Of a stretch of DNA of 64,000 nt, positions 52,811 through 63,528 are shown piece after piece. A program made the translations under genes and the position numbers. The notes under the pieces are model-generated. The model was not told the DNA's origin, did not search any database, and saw only the letters and a program-made list of their open reading frames with translations. Source of the DNA: Berberis thunbergii (Eukaryota > Streptophyta > Magnoliopsida > Ranunculales > Berberidaceae); the NCBI GenBank assembly GCA_003290165.1, contig QNQO01000201.1, positions 62,001 through 126,000 on the forward strand. Direction: 5' to 3'. Each line of letters opens with the position of its first letter. The first letter of the stretch is position 1.

Positions 52811-53510
52811 CTTTTCTAAATGAGCAGTTGTTGAGTTATAAATAGCAACTGAAAATGAAACATGTAACCATGTTGCTCAAAAATTGCAATAAAAGGTAAG
52901 CGATAGGATCACTTGAGAAATCCAATTGACGGTAAGTGATATGATCACTTGAAGATCATAACATTATATTCATAACTTCACTAATCCTCATTATGCATTG
53001 GTTGCAAATGCCCCAACCATGGAGTTTAGTTGGGTGTGTGTGCGTTGCATAAAATCCCCAACCCAATGTCCCTTTAGGTGTAAGTACATAGTAAGAATGC
53101 TTGTAAGGTTGTTTAGAAAGTGAGTAAAAGGCGCAAATATCCATTAGGAACCAAAGTCTTGAAAAAAATAGTTTAAGACACAAATATGCACTAACCTCTT
53201 GTTTTAGATTTGGCATGACAAAATTGAAAAACATTTCGTTTTTTGACTTTGAGACACGTATAACACATCTTTGAGATGACAAATAGTATAGATTTTCATT
53301 ACAGTCACAACAATCTACTACTGATCCAAAATTTAGAATTGAACTTTAAAATGCAGTGAAAACTATTTCGTTAAAAAAAAAAGGAAAACTATTTGTGTGT
53401 TTAGTTTTTAAAGTTGGCGTCCATTATTGGGATTCATGAACGAAGTACTTCACGATAGACAACATTCATCATATGTGTTCCCTGAAGGATACTGAGATGT
53501 CATTTTTTAA
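52811..53510. other. Unassigned flank between LARD and Helitron helicase
   Basis: Two near-copies of GGTAAGYGATADGATCACTTGA occur at about 52895-52915 and 52931-52951. The 3' end of the minus-strand Helitron should lie here or beyond the LARD, but I could not fix a CTRR end with its hairpin. Confidence 0.4.
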
Positions 53511-54118
53511 CTAAAACTTTAGTTTTCTGCTGGAGATTCTCCGTGACAAAGCAATATATAATTGACCATGACTGAAAACGAGTTCTGGCAGGTAAACTCC
53601 AACATAAGGTATTGTTTGTCCTTGAGATTTATTTATTGTTAAAATAAATCTCAAATGTGTTGGAAATTGTTTTCTTGTTAGTATAAATGGTAACTTAAGA
53701 TCGTTTAAAGGTTTCATTGGTATTCTATGCAAAAATATTCTTGTACCAGAGAAAAATTCGGTCATGATTTCAGGGTCAATTATATTTTTTTTAAATCCAC
53801 GACACAATAACCTTGTCCCATTGCATAATCCATTTTTGGAACAAGGTTTCACAAAAGCATAATTGGAGCTCATAATTTAAATGTTAATTTATGTGGAGCT
53901 AAACCAATTGGGCAAATAAAATTAAGAAACTCTTGTGGGTATAAGTTCCTGGTATCATTATCAACGGAGTCAAATGAGTAATACATATATTTTTCACCTG
54001 GAAACATGCAAATAACTTCTTCATTGAGCTTACCAACATGTTCATTTGTTGAGGGTATTAATGTCCTCTCAATCAAATAATCTTTATTGTTTGCATTGTC
54101 ATGTAATGATGGGAACAC
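53511..54118 (-). pseudogene. Helitron helicase, C-terminal part
   Basis: Helitrons move by rolling-circle replication using a Rep-helicase protein; this is the PIF1-like helicase end. On the minus strand, ERTLIPSTNEHVGKLNE and [14 protein letters not shown] (54118-53870) run into [52 protein letters not shown] and [12 protein letters not shown] (53840-53530). INKSQGQT and YIALSR are the conserved helicase motifs V and VI. The consensus [11 protein letters not shown] is degraded, and frame changes occur near 53873. Confidence 0.9.
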
Positions 54119-54207
54119 TTCACGTATAAATTAGTTCAATGATTGATCATTTTCTTATGGGATAACAATTTCGCCTGGATGTTTGATCACGTCTCCACCA
54201 TTTTTGG

Positions 54208-55810
54208 TGATATTTACTTAATTATTACATAAAATATCCTTTAATTTATATATGTTAGTGTTTCGAATGTTATATTTTATTCTAACTATTTTGTTTTCGT
54301 GTTTTTGTAGGAATTTGAGCTCAAACAATGAAATTGCATTAAGGCGGAAATTTGAAGAATGATCAATCGGTTGATTCAAATGGCGTTACAAAGTAACAGA
54401 TGGAAAGTTGACAATCACATGCGAAAACCCGACCAAAACAAACCCAAATCCATCTGTTTTAACCTAAGCCCAAGCCCGAATTAACCCTAATCTTCCTCCA
54501 TATAATTGGCAAACAAGATTATTATTGAGGCCTTCTTCTTGCTCATATATCTTCCCTCTTCCATGCCTCTCCTTTTCCTCCCAGCCTCTCCTCTCCACTT
54601 TGGCAGAGACATAGAGACCTCCGTCTCTCGCTACTAACCAGCCACCTAACCACATCCACCCTGTCGGTGATCCTCGCTCGATAGGAGAATCAACAATGAA
54701 ACCATCGGCCATGCCTCACCGTCCTCCCAGTCCATGTTTCTCCCTTACAACACCGTCCAGACACCATCACCATCACAATCTCGTCTCTCCTCTCGCTCAT
54801 TACCCCTTATTTCCCTCCCTTTCGGCTATTGTCACAACCAGTGCAAACAGGAGCAGCAGAAGCAGAGACGCCTTCCAACTTGCACAACACCAACACCACA
54901 GCCTCCACGATCCTTCTCTCCCTCTCGCTTTTCTTTCTTGTGTCTCCCTCACCCTTTCCTCTCTCTCTTGCAGGTGAGCTCGAACGAGAAATAAACAGCA
55001 GGGACGAAGAATAGTTCATTGAGGATGAAGACACAGAAAAATTATGGAACCAACTATTTTTATTTGCACCGGTCTGTTTGCTCTGTACCACCACACAACC
55101 TAGATTCCATTTAAGAGGAGATGGAGTTCCACCACATAGCCGTTGGATTCACCACCACCATGGGTTTCTAGACCTTGCACCGAGGCGAAGATGAAACCAC
55201 AGGGTTTTCTAGAGTTTGTCGCATTTGAATTACTATATTCTATATGCTTCAATGTTAAATACAATTGATGTTTGAATATTAATAATTTGTTTTCACCGAT
55301 TATATCCGGTATAACATCTAGACTATTCGGTAGTAGAAGTTCTTTTTATTGATATTCAAAGCCTGTTTTAATTAATTTAGTTAAACCTGTGATTGTATGT
55401 GTCATAGAAAGACATGAAATGCTAGGAGTTTAGGCTTTTACTGAAATTAATTGTGAATGTGGATTAATCCTTAGATTAGTCGTTGTGATTATCAAAAAAC
55501 AGTAATTTAGGTTACATAGGTCTCGAAGAACCTGTGGTGGATTCTATGTCTCGGTCCACTCCTTCATCATCTTGTCAATTTAATTTTTACTTGTTTAATT
55601 TAGTTCTCTTAATTTAGGAATTTCCAACTGTTGTTACCTCCCCCCCCCCACTTTAGATTAGTTTAAATAGATTTTAGAATTCGGTTGTCTCGTCAATCCT
55701 CGTGAGATCGACCCATATTTGCCACTGTATACTAGTTAGGCAGTCGTGCACTTGTGGTATAAAAGGTAGGGTTTATTAGCTTATTAATTAGCTCAGTAAA
55801 ATCTGCATCA
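54208..55810 (+). mobile_element. Solo LTR inserted in the Helitron helicase
   Basis: A 1,603-bp sequence with LTR ends, TGATATTTACTTAATT to AAATCTGCATCA, and a perfect 5-bp duplication TTTGG (54203-54207 and 55811-55815). There is no internal region. Removing it and one TTTGG rejoins the helicase text (LLLSLGNGIEPN...). Its ends and leader resemble the LARD LTRs, so it is a related family member reduced by LTR-LTR recombination. Confidence 0.92.
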
Positions 55811-56690
55811 TTTGGTTCAATTCCATTCCCTAAACTTAGCAATAAATCAGATAACCGGGGATCTATTTTTGCTCGCATGTTTTCTTTGAGTCTAATGATA
55901 TTCATTTTTCCAAATATAAGAGTTTGTGATGCAAGCATTGATCGTATCTTCTTTTGAACTATGCGAAACAACTGGGATCACAATCCTTAATAAAATACAC
56001 CCCCTTAGTATTAGTAAGGCACATAGAAGGAAACTATTCTTGCCTTTAGGACCGACCACTGCCAACATCCAATTATGGGAAACAATTAGAGTTGGATAAT
56101 GAAAATTACTACTATTTTTTTAGAGGTCCCTACTTTTCATAATATATAGACACATTAGAAATAAAGAAATGACTGGTATATGTTCCATTTTGGTAGGCAA
56201 TCAATCGGAGTTAATGGGCCATGAAGTCCCCCCAGCTTTCGGGTTTACTGGAGTTGATTCCATATCAGGATAGATGTGGGGATTCCACCAAATAATTCAT
56301 TGACGTCAGTTAAAACTCTAAGTTTTCTATCCAACGACTAAAAACATAGCGATGTGTCATTGTGGCATCATCCTAAACAATAATACTCATTTGACAAAGT
56401 AATTCGGCCATATCAGATTGTTTTGCTTATCTTACATGTTGAAGATGCAAAAAGGGGTACATAAATTTTAAATCTCGAATGCGATGTACGACCACCAAGT
56501 ACCATTGCGGCAACAATCCCTAATGTAGCAATAGCAATCACAATGTGATATTTACTTCTTAAGAAGGCTAAGATTGCACGACAAAGAAATGTCTTTCCTA
56601 TGCCTCCAGGACCATCAATGAAGTAAATTGAATTCTTCTTACGCATGGCATAATCAATTATTTATTAAAAACGCATTTTTGTCATTGTTT
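55811..56690 (-). pseudogene. Helitron helicase, N-terminal part with Walker A
   Basis: On the minus strand IIDYAMRKKNSIYFIDGPGG begins the helicase (about 56668-56595), giving the Walker A box GPGGIGKT (about 56595-56615). ALGIVAAMVLGGRTSHSRFK (56460-56530) and a DEA-like DDATMTHRYVFS segment (about 56340-56375) follow. The stretch IRLKENMRAKIDPRLSDLLLSLGNG (55885-55850) continues the family pattern before the solo LTR. Stops are frequent. Confidence 0.85.
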
Positions 56691-57319
56691 AAAATTTTCT
56701 TTTGATGATATGTCTTCAAAATGAAAAAAATGTTTGGCATTCTATGTGATTAACCTTGACATATAGAAATCTTGACTCACTTATGGCAAGTCATATTGAG
56801 ATATGCTTTTGTTGTGCTCAACCAATAAGTAGTTGATGTCTATAAGTAGACAGTTTATCGCTGCTTGATTTAAGGAACTTGTGGATGCATTATCGTCTAT
56901 CATGAATTTCATAACTCATGAACCCGAAAAGATTACAATACACCAATATTGTGACAAATAACTTTCTCAAGGCTGAAGGCATACGTATCGCAGATGCTTC
57001 TAATAAACATTCACGTACTGCTTCATCTATTTCCAGTAATCCTCATTGCTCAACAGCTTGGTTGAATGATGTGAATATTATGGAATTGACTGTAAGCAAA
57101 TCTTAAAAAGAATTTAACATGGTCTAACGTCATACTCAAATATTACTATTCAATATTGGAAGGTGAAACCGTGTGCATTTTGCTGATAACTTTAACATGG
57201 CATATTCTTTTTTCCACTATTTTGTTGATTTCCTCCATTTATAATGTTCATGAAACTTTTGATAAATAAGTTGTTTTGCATATTCATCAATGTTATTTGT
57301 TCTAAAAAAAACTTAGTTA

Positions 57320-58250
57320 ACAAGTGCGTAATGTCTTTTCATCACGTAGTAAGGTATCTATATTTTGGTTCTCATTAAAAAAATCGGGTGCACATTTGGA
57401 AGATGTATTTGTAGATAACATACAACTGGATATGTTTTGTTTAGCGTAAAGTTGAATATCCTCCAATTTTTTCTTGTCGATACACCCAACGTGCATCAAC
57501 ATATTGTTTGATCTCATCCTCCTCATGTTGCAACATTACTTGCATGGATATTCAATCAACACCCTTATATACATATTTGTATAGGTACTTGACACTTTTG
57601 ATAGTAAAACAAATTTCTACATTGATATGACAATCATATTTTCTCAGCGGCTAAAAATTATATAGAACAACCCAAAGATTGTTAACTTGAAGACCTTTGC
57701 TAAGAACAACATATCGATCGTTATCACAACTTCTGTACAATGGATAGAGTCATTCCCTTGAAGAGTGACAAGTGCAACAATTTTTTTTTCATGAACCATT
57801 TTTCATACACACGATCTTGAAGTTAACGCAACACATGGTTCATGAACATATGTCTGATCACAATATTACATAATTCTAGATTCACATTTGGGTCTCGATT
57901 TTGGCACGAACTATTTCATCATAATCATTAGAGCTTATCAACATCGATGAGTATTATGAGAATATGAGCTATGGGGTCCATTTTTTTGGAATTCAATAAC
58001 ACGCATCAAACCATATGGATTTATCTAGCAATAATCCGCACAACCACATTCCCTAGAACTCCTTTTGTAAATATTTTATTTTTAGTTTTTTAAATTTTGC
58101 AAGGGAAAACCTTGTTGTAATATTAGGTCAATCTTGTGGAAGTTGTTCAAGTAACAATTGATTTCTAATCTTTCCTCGAGTTGCATGTCATTATAATAAA
58201 AACTATGATTTTCCAAACTTTCGAACTATAGCTGAGGATACATCAAAATT
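57320..58250 (-). pseudogene. Helitron Rep region, degenerate
   Basis: On the minus strand, IEFQKNGPHSSYSHN (about 57975-57945) corresponds to the Rep segment that normally holds the HUH motif (family text HxH after Gly). Here the two His positions are not both kept, so nuclease activity is lost. CDNDRYVVLSK (about 57735-57700) and YDCHINVEICFTIKSVKYLY (about 57630-57570) are typical of the Rep C-terminal region. Further pieces to 57320 (NNMLMHVGCIDKKKLEDIQL) may be the linker to helicase. The order Rep then helicase on one strand confirms a Helitron. Confidence 0.75.
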
Positions 58251-58261
58251 GACCGATCATC

Positions 58262-58802
58262 ACGACCGTACATGTGGCAGAGAACGTCCATCACGAGAAT
58301 ATGACGTCCAATATATTGAGCAAACACATAAAACCAAATAAGAATAAAGTCGATCATAGAGGCCCAAACAAGGCCCCCTAGCAAGAAGATATAAACAAAA
58401 CCCAAATCCAGGCCAGAGCGAATTAGAACTCGAATCCAGGCTCGACATGAGTTATCTCATAAATAAGAGGAACATTGTACAAAAAATAGTCGTGGAGGTA
58501 GTTACTCCTCCACGAATGCATCTCCATTAAGGAGGAGACTATTACAAGAAACATCTCCTCCCCTTGCGCCTCACATGCTAAAGTCATCCAAATAACTAAC
58601 CGCGACCATTATAAAAGGTAAAAAGAACAGTTGACACAGGTAAGCAACTTTAACTGAGTTTTGTCCAGATTTACTTACTTCTTCAAACAGAGTTGTTGAC
58701 TTAAGCATCAAAGTGCCTTCAGTCACCAAAAAGGTAGTCCTTGGTAGTCTAACATCTGTTTTGCAGATCAAACTCACAGGAAGACGATTTTTGGACGTAT
58801 CA
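58262..58802 (+). repeat. Probable 5' LTR of the Tat-lineage element (left edge uncertain)
   Basis: The right edge is set by ACGTATCA at 58802, directly before a primer-like site. The left edge cannot be fixed because no second LTR is in the window. A short hairpin CGTGGAGG/CCTCCACG lies at 58492-58518 and an ATTATAAAAGG box at 58609-58619. Confidence 0.5.
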
Positions 58803-58803
58803 G

Positions 58804-58822
58804 TTTGGTGTCGTTTGTGCGG
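58804..58822 (+). promoter_or_regulatory. Primer-binding site of the Tat-lineage element
   Basis: TTTGGTGTCGTTTGTGCGG resembles the TTTGGCGCCGTCTGTGGGG site common in plant Tat/RIRE-type elements, with a few changes. Confidence 0.6.
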
Positions 58823-58979
58823 AACGTCGAGTTTCCTTTCCAAAAATAAAAGTTTTGTCACAAAGCTCGCTAAAATTTGGTTAAAAATCAAACAACTAGC
58901 AAAATTGATGGGCCCCACAAATCCTTGATCGAGCGATGAACAAAATGACATGTCGCCAAACATCAACCCAACAACAATC

Positions 58980-59712
58980 GGCGAATCAATCATGTCGGAA
59001 AGAAGGGTACTTCAACAAGTAACAATACATACGTCTCTGACATCTTGGGGAATCTATTCCAACCCCCGAGTATAGATGCTTATGGCTCAAATGAACCACG
59101 TAATCGAGATGGTAGATAAACTCATCCAAGACCTGTGGGACAATAAACCTCGACAAGGAATCACCCAGCTTAAGAGACATCGGGTCAATAAAAGCTTCGG
59201 ATTTAATCAAGAAAAGTTTGGAAAACTATGACCAAAAAAACCTAATCAAGAAAGAGCAGGGAAATCGTTCACGACCTTGATAGCAAGTCGAAGCGAGATC
59301 CTTACAGCTATAATAAGAAGATAATATATCAAATGGACATCAAACATGAAAGAATATCCAGAAAAATGAAGCAAAAACAAACATTGCCTCTTCTACAATG
59401 ATCACGACCACGATACTGAGGATTGTCATAGCCTGAAGGACGAGATTGAATGCCATATCAGAAAAGGACGACTTTCGGAGAATTTTTCAAACTCGAAGGC
59501 GAAACAAATATATCAAGGGAGCAACAAAATGAGAAAATACACGTTTTGCACGGTACAGCAGGAGAAAAAGAGCAATCCAATCGATCCCAAAAGCATATTG
59601 TCAGAGACCTGCAAGCAAAGATCAGATTCCAAGAGTCGTCAGCACATCACGCAAAGACGGTACAAAGGACTCTGACTTTCTCGAACAAAAATGCAGACGA
59701 GGTTAATTTTTA
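58980..59712 (+). pseudogene. Tat-lineage gag, C-terminal part
   Basis: Pieces such as VIEMVDKLIQDLWDNKPRQG-like text (59100-59150) and CLFYNDHDHDTEDCHSLKDE (about 59388-59445) match the end of Tat-type gag. The His/Asp-rich Cys segment is characteristic there and replaces a classical zinc knuckle. The open frame 59450-59710 continues the acidic, Gln-rich tail. The N-terminal gag is not readable. Confidence 0.7.
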
Positions 59713-59729
59713 GCACAATGATGCTTTAG

Positions 59730-60170
59730 TGATCTCGGTCATGATAGCAATATGGGAAATCAAAAAGGTGTTGGCCGACACTGGGAGCTCGGTGATTCTC
59801 CTGTATCTAATAGCCTTCTGAAGGATGTTCTTCACCAACGAGATGTTGTCACCTGGCGAACAATCTATGGTGGGTTTCAGCGGGGAACAACATCATTGAC
59901 TGGGGAAGATTCAACTTCCAGTCGAAGCAGGAGAACCATGAAAGCAACAAGTCTTATTGACAGACTTCGTTCTAGTCGATGCTTCTGTTGCATACAACAT
60001 GCCACTTGGGAGACTCTGGATACACAAAATGGGCGCAGTCTCCTCCACAATGCACCAATGCTTAAAATACCATATCGACAATGGTATCAGAAGAATAAAA
60101 GGAGATCAACCAGCCCGTGAGTGTCATTTTGCAGCAATAAAGACCTCACATAAATAGCAATTATTGCAAC
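59730..60170 (+). pseudogene. Tat-lineage protease and linker
   Basis: ADTGSSVILL (about 59773-59802) is the aspartic protease active site. FVLVDASVAYNMPLGR, KMGAVSSTMHQCLKYH and GDQPARECHFAAIK (59965-60150) are the usual protease C-terminal blocks of this lineage. LGR replaces the common ILGR. At least two frame changes occur. Confidence 0.75.
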
Positions 60171-60194
60171 GACCGGAGGAGCCTCTGCAACAAC

Positions 60195-61290
60195 TTGGCA
60201 AGAAGAGTTGCTCCAATGCCTAACACCGGACAACCGGAAGAAGAAACAATCATAATTTACCTAGACAACGAAGCAGGGAAAGCAGTCCGAATTGGCACAA
60301 AGATTCAACCCAAGCTCGCTAAGGAACTAATTCAACCGTTGAAAGATAACCAAGATGTATTTGCATGGACAATACAAGACATGGTAGGGATAGACCCATC
60401 CATCATCTCTCACAAGCTGCAAATGAACCCTGACAAGAAGCTGGTTCGACAAAAAAGAAGGTCGGTGGCCCCAGAGTAATCAACAATAAACGAATAGGTG
60501 AACCGTCTACTCAATGCATGGATGATAAAAGAAGCACACTACCCGAATTGGTTGGCAAAAATGTTCTAGTAAAAAAAAGAACGACAAGTGGCAGGTATGC
60601 GTGGATTACACTGATCTAAATAAAGTCTGCCCTAAAGAATATTTCTCACTTTGGAGAATAGATCAGATAGTGGACGCAATTCTCGGGAATAAAACGTTGA
60701 GCTTCATGGATGCATACTCCGAGTATAATAAGATACAGATGTACCCTCCTGCTTAAGAAAAAACATTTTTCATAACGGAAAGGGGTACATACTGTTATCG
60801 AATAATGCCTTCGGATTAAAAAGGCAGGAGCAACGTACCAATGGTTGGTGAACAGAATGTTCAAAGATCAAATCTGCAAAACGATGGAAGACTACATCGA
60901 AGACATGTGCGCACGCCGAGCAGATCACGTCATAGATCTTGTGCATGCTTTTTCCCAACTGCAAAAGTTTAAGATGAAACTAAATCCAGAGAAGTGCACC
61001 TTTGGGGTAGAATCAAATAAGTTCCACCAGTACATGGTCAATCAAAGAGGAATTGAGGTCGACCTAAAGCAGATACAATCACTTCTCAATATGCAATCAC
61101 CAACAAATATAAAAGGTGCACAAAGTCTTAACGGGAGAATAACTGCACTTAACAGGTTCATCTTCAGATCTTCAGACAAATGTCTGCCTTTCTTCAAAAT
61201 TTTGAAAGGAAATAAGACATTTGAGTGGAACGCTGAATGCAAGGAAGCTTTCCAAAGCCTCAAGAGACATACATGGGAAGCGCAAAGCTA
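60195..61290 (+). pseudogene. Tat-lineage reverse transcriptase
   Basis: The pre-RT segment NQDVFAWTIQDMVGIDPSII (60350-60410) opens the region, then degenerate RT blocks (CVDYTDLNKVCPKE-like, 60600-60640). A longer frame at 60845-61294 has WLVNRMFKDQICKTMEDYIE, KMKLNPEKCTFGV, YMVNQRGIEVD and ALNRFIFRSSDKCLPFFKIL. The catalytic YIDDM reads YIEDM (about 60891-60905), and several residues after it are lost. Confidence 0.82.
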
Positions 61291-61740
61291 CTGACAAAGC
61301 CAAATATGGGAAAAGCATTGTATCTATATATGTCTGTGTCCAATCACGCGGTAAGCTCAACATCAATACGGGAAGAGAAAGGCGTGAAAAACCAGTGTAC
61401 TACATCAGCAAAACACTTGCGGATGCAGAAATCAACAAACCAACACTAGAGAAATTTACGCTCACCCTGTAGTGTCATCAAGGAAATTGCGACCATACTT
61501 CTAAGCACACCCAATCACAATCATGGCTGAACAATTGCTTCGATCGGTACTGCATCAACCAGAACTACTAGGGAGGATGGTGAAATGGGCGATAGAACTC
61601 AAACAATTCGATATCAGTTATGCCCCCATAACCGCTATCAAAGCTCACGCACTAGTAGATTTCATCGCCGAGTTCACAGGAAGCAACAACCAACAGACTG
61701 AAAACAAGAGTGAAGGAGAACAATCTGAACCAATCATCGA
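61291..61740 (+). pseudogene. Tat-lineage first RNase H
   Basis: ALYLYMSVSNHAVSS (about 61315-61360), YYISKTLADAEINKPTLEKF (61398-61460) and RMVKWAIELKQFDISYAP (61575-61630) with ALVDFIAEFTG (61650-61680) are the RNase H and connection blocks of this lineage. They lie in different frames. Confidence 0.8.
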
Positions 61741-61743
61741 CAG

Positions 61744-62157
61744 ATGGATCCTCCACTGGATGGAGCATCCAACGAGACAGGGAGCGGAGCTGGACTAATC
61801 CTATACAAATCGGAAGGCATCGCATTGGAGAAAGCAATAAAATTCAACTTTAAAGCCTCCAACAACGAAGCCGAGTACGAAGCTGTGATAGCGGGCCTAC
61901 AATTAGCAAAACACTTGGGAATAAAAGATATTAGTATCTTTATTGATTTTGAACTGGTGGTCAATCAACTAAACGACAAATTTCAAATCAAAGATACCCG
62001 AATGAAACCTTGCCACCAGAAAACCACAGAGTTAGTACAAGGCATCCGAAATGCTACCATTCAACGATGCGCAAGTGCAAAAAATAAAAGAGATGGTGAA
62101 CTAGCAAATGAGGCATCAACAATTAAGGACAATTATAATCCATTCATCATGACATAA
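61744..62157 (+). pseudogene. Tat-lineage second (archaeal-type) RNase H
   Basis: DGASNETGSGAGLILYKSEG, FKASNNEAEYEAVIAGLQLA and FIDFELVVNQLNDKFQIKD show an RNase H of the archaeal type with D, E and D residues. Tat-lineage elements are known to carry such an extra domain between RNase H and integrase. The frame is open for 137 codons. The usual DSQLVVNQ is DFELVVNQ here. Confidence 0.85.
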
Positions 62158-62607
62158 GGAAGTTCCATACTTGAAAAGCAAGTGAAATAAGCATGCATTG
62201 TGGATCAAGGAAATGATTGGACGACTCCAATCTTGGCGTATATATCAAATGAAAAACTCCCAGCAGATAAGATGGAAGCCAAAATACTACGAAATCGGGC
62301 AGCAAGATACAAAATAATCAATGACAAACTATACAGAAGGTTTGCTACAAGCTCATTGCTAAGGCGTCTTTCACTATGAGATGTTGAGTACGTTATGCAA
62401 GAGATCCACCACGGCACATGCAGAAATCATCCAGGAGGAACAACGCTGGCCCATAAAGCTCTCGTATTAGGTTATTACTGGGCAACGATGCAAGTGAATG
62501 CTCAAAAGCTAATTCGCAGATGCAACAAATGCAAAAGATTTGCCCATATACTCACATGCCGGGACAAAACATGATCCCAATGAGTAGCCCCTGGCCATTC
62601 GCATAAT
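62158..62607 (+). pseudogene. Tat-lineage integrase zinc-binding part, truncated
   Basis: YVMQEIHHGTCRNHPGG and YYWATMQVNAQKLIRRCNKC (62391-62540) give the H-H-C-C zinc finger. The text then reaches VAPGHSHNE-like sequence near 62600 and stops resembling integrase; the D,D,E core is absent. The element is therefore 3'-truncated. Confidence 0.8.
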
Positions 62608-63394
62608 GAGTGATTACGCCCAAACAGTACACGCGGTCAATTGCAGTAAAGATTGGGGTGTCGATCCCATGACAAAAAACGATCTACAAAACAAGGTCAA
62701 GGAAGAAAAACTACGCGAAACTAAATGTAAGAAATTCTAGCAATTTTAAAATATGAAATTGAATTTAGTTTAATAAAAATCAAGTTTGGAAAAGTCACAA
62801 GGTTCCAATAATCCCTCCTAGATTTCACGCGTCAACTAGTATTGATTCGCTATGATGACTCAATTACGTGTTTCACATCCCAAACAACATAATCGGAAAA
62901 ATAGTATTTAATGCACCAATATATTCTAATGTGAATGGATTTTAGATTTCACTTTTTCTAGAAATCACAAAGGTTTGTCATATGTGATATCCTAAATTTA
63001 CGATATATCCAGAGACAATAACGTAATAAAAGACGATCGCATATAACTAACCTACCGGAATCAATTAATCCTTAAAAATTTCACACATAAGAAAAACGTG
63101 ACTAAACTTATATGGAGAAGAAAAAGACAACCACCGGAATAATAATCTATGAAGAAATTGATGAAATCTTTGTCACTAAAATAACATAAATTCCTGTCTT
63201 AAATAAAAATCATAAACACCATTATTCATCGTGAAAGCATAAAGCGAATCAAATACCAATTAAGTGCGTTACATCTGGGAATTTACCTCTTCGCCTTGCG
63301 TGGAGTTTAGTGACACATGGTGAAGGTGATGACAGCAATAGCAGTGTGGAGCTTCATCGACATGGCAGCACGTAGTGGATCAGCGATGCACACC
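62608..63394. other. Unassigned AT-rich DNA
   Basis: No coding frame with a known motif. The sequence changes character right after the integrase fragment, so this is a breakpoint. Confidence 0.45.
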
Positions 63395-63528
63395 CTGCTG
63401 GACAACGTCTTCACTGCTGTTCTGGACAGTGTTTCCTGCTGTTCTAGACAGCGTATCCTCCTGTTCTGCTGCTGCGTTTCAGCTGTTGTCCTGCGCTCTC
63501 TACTTGCTATTCCTGGACAGCGTATTGC
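63395..63528. repeat. 22-bp degenerate tandem repeat, six units
   Basis: Units start CTGTTCTGGACAG or a variant and recur at 63395, 63417, 63439, 63461, 63483 and 63507 (22, 22, 22, 22, 24 and 22 bp). Since 22 is not a multiple of three, the open frames across it are unlikely to be real proteins. Confidence 0.85.

Noticed and set aside
58571..58993. Minus-strand open frame of 140 codons
   Set aside because: It lies over the probable LTR and primer site of the plus-strand Tat element and resembles no protein family.
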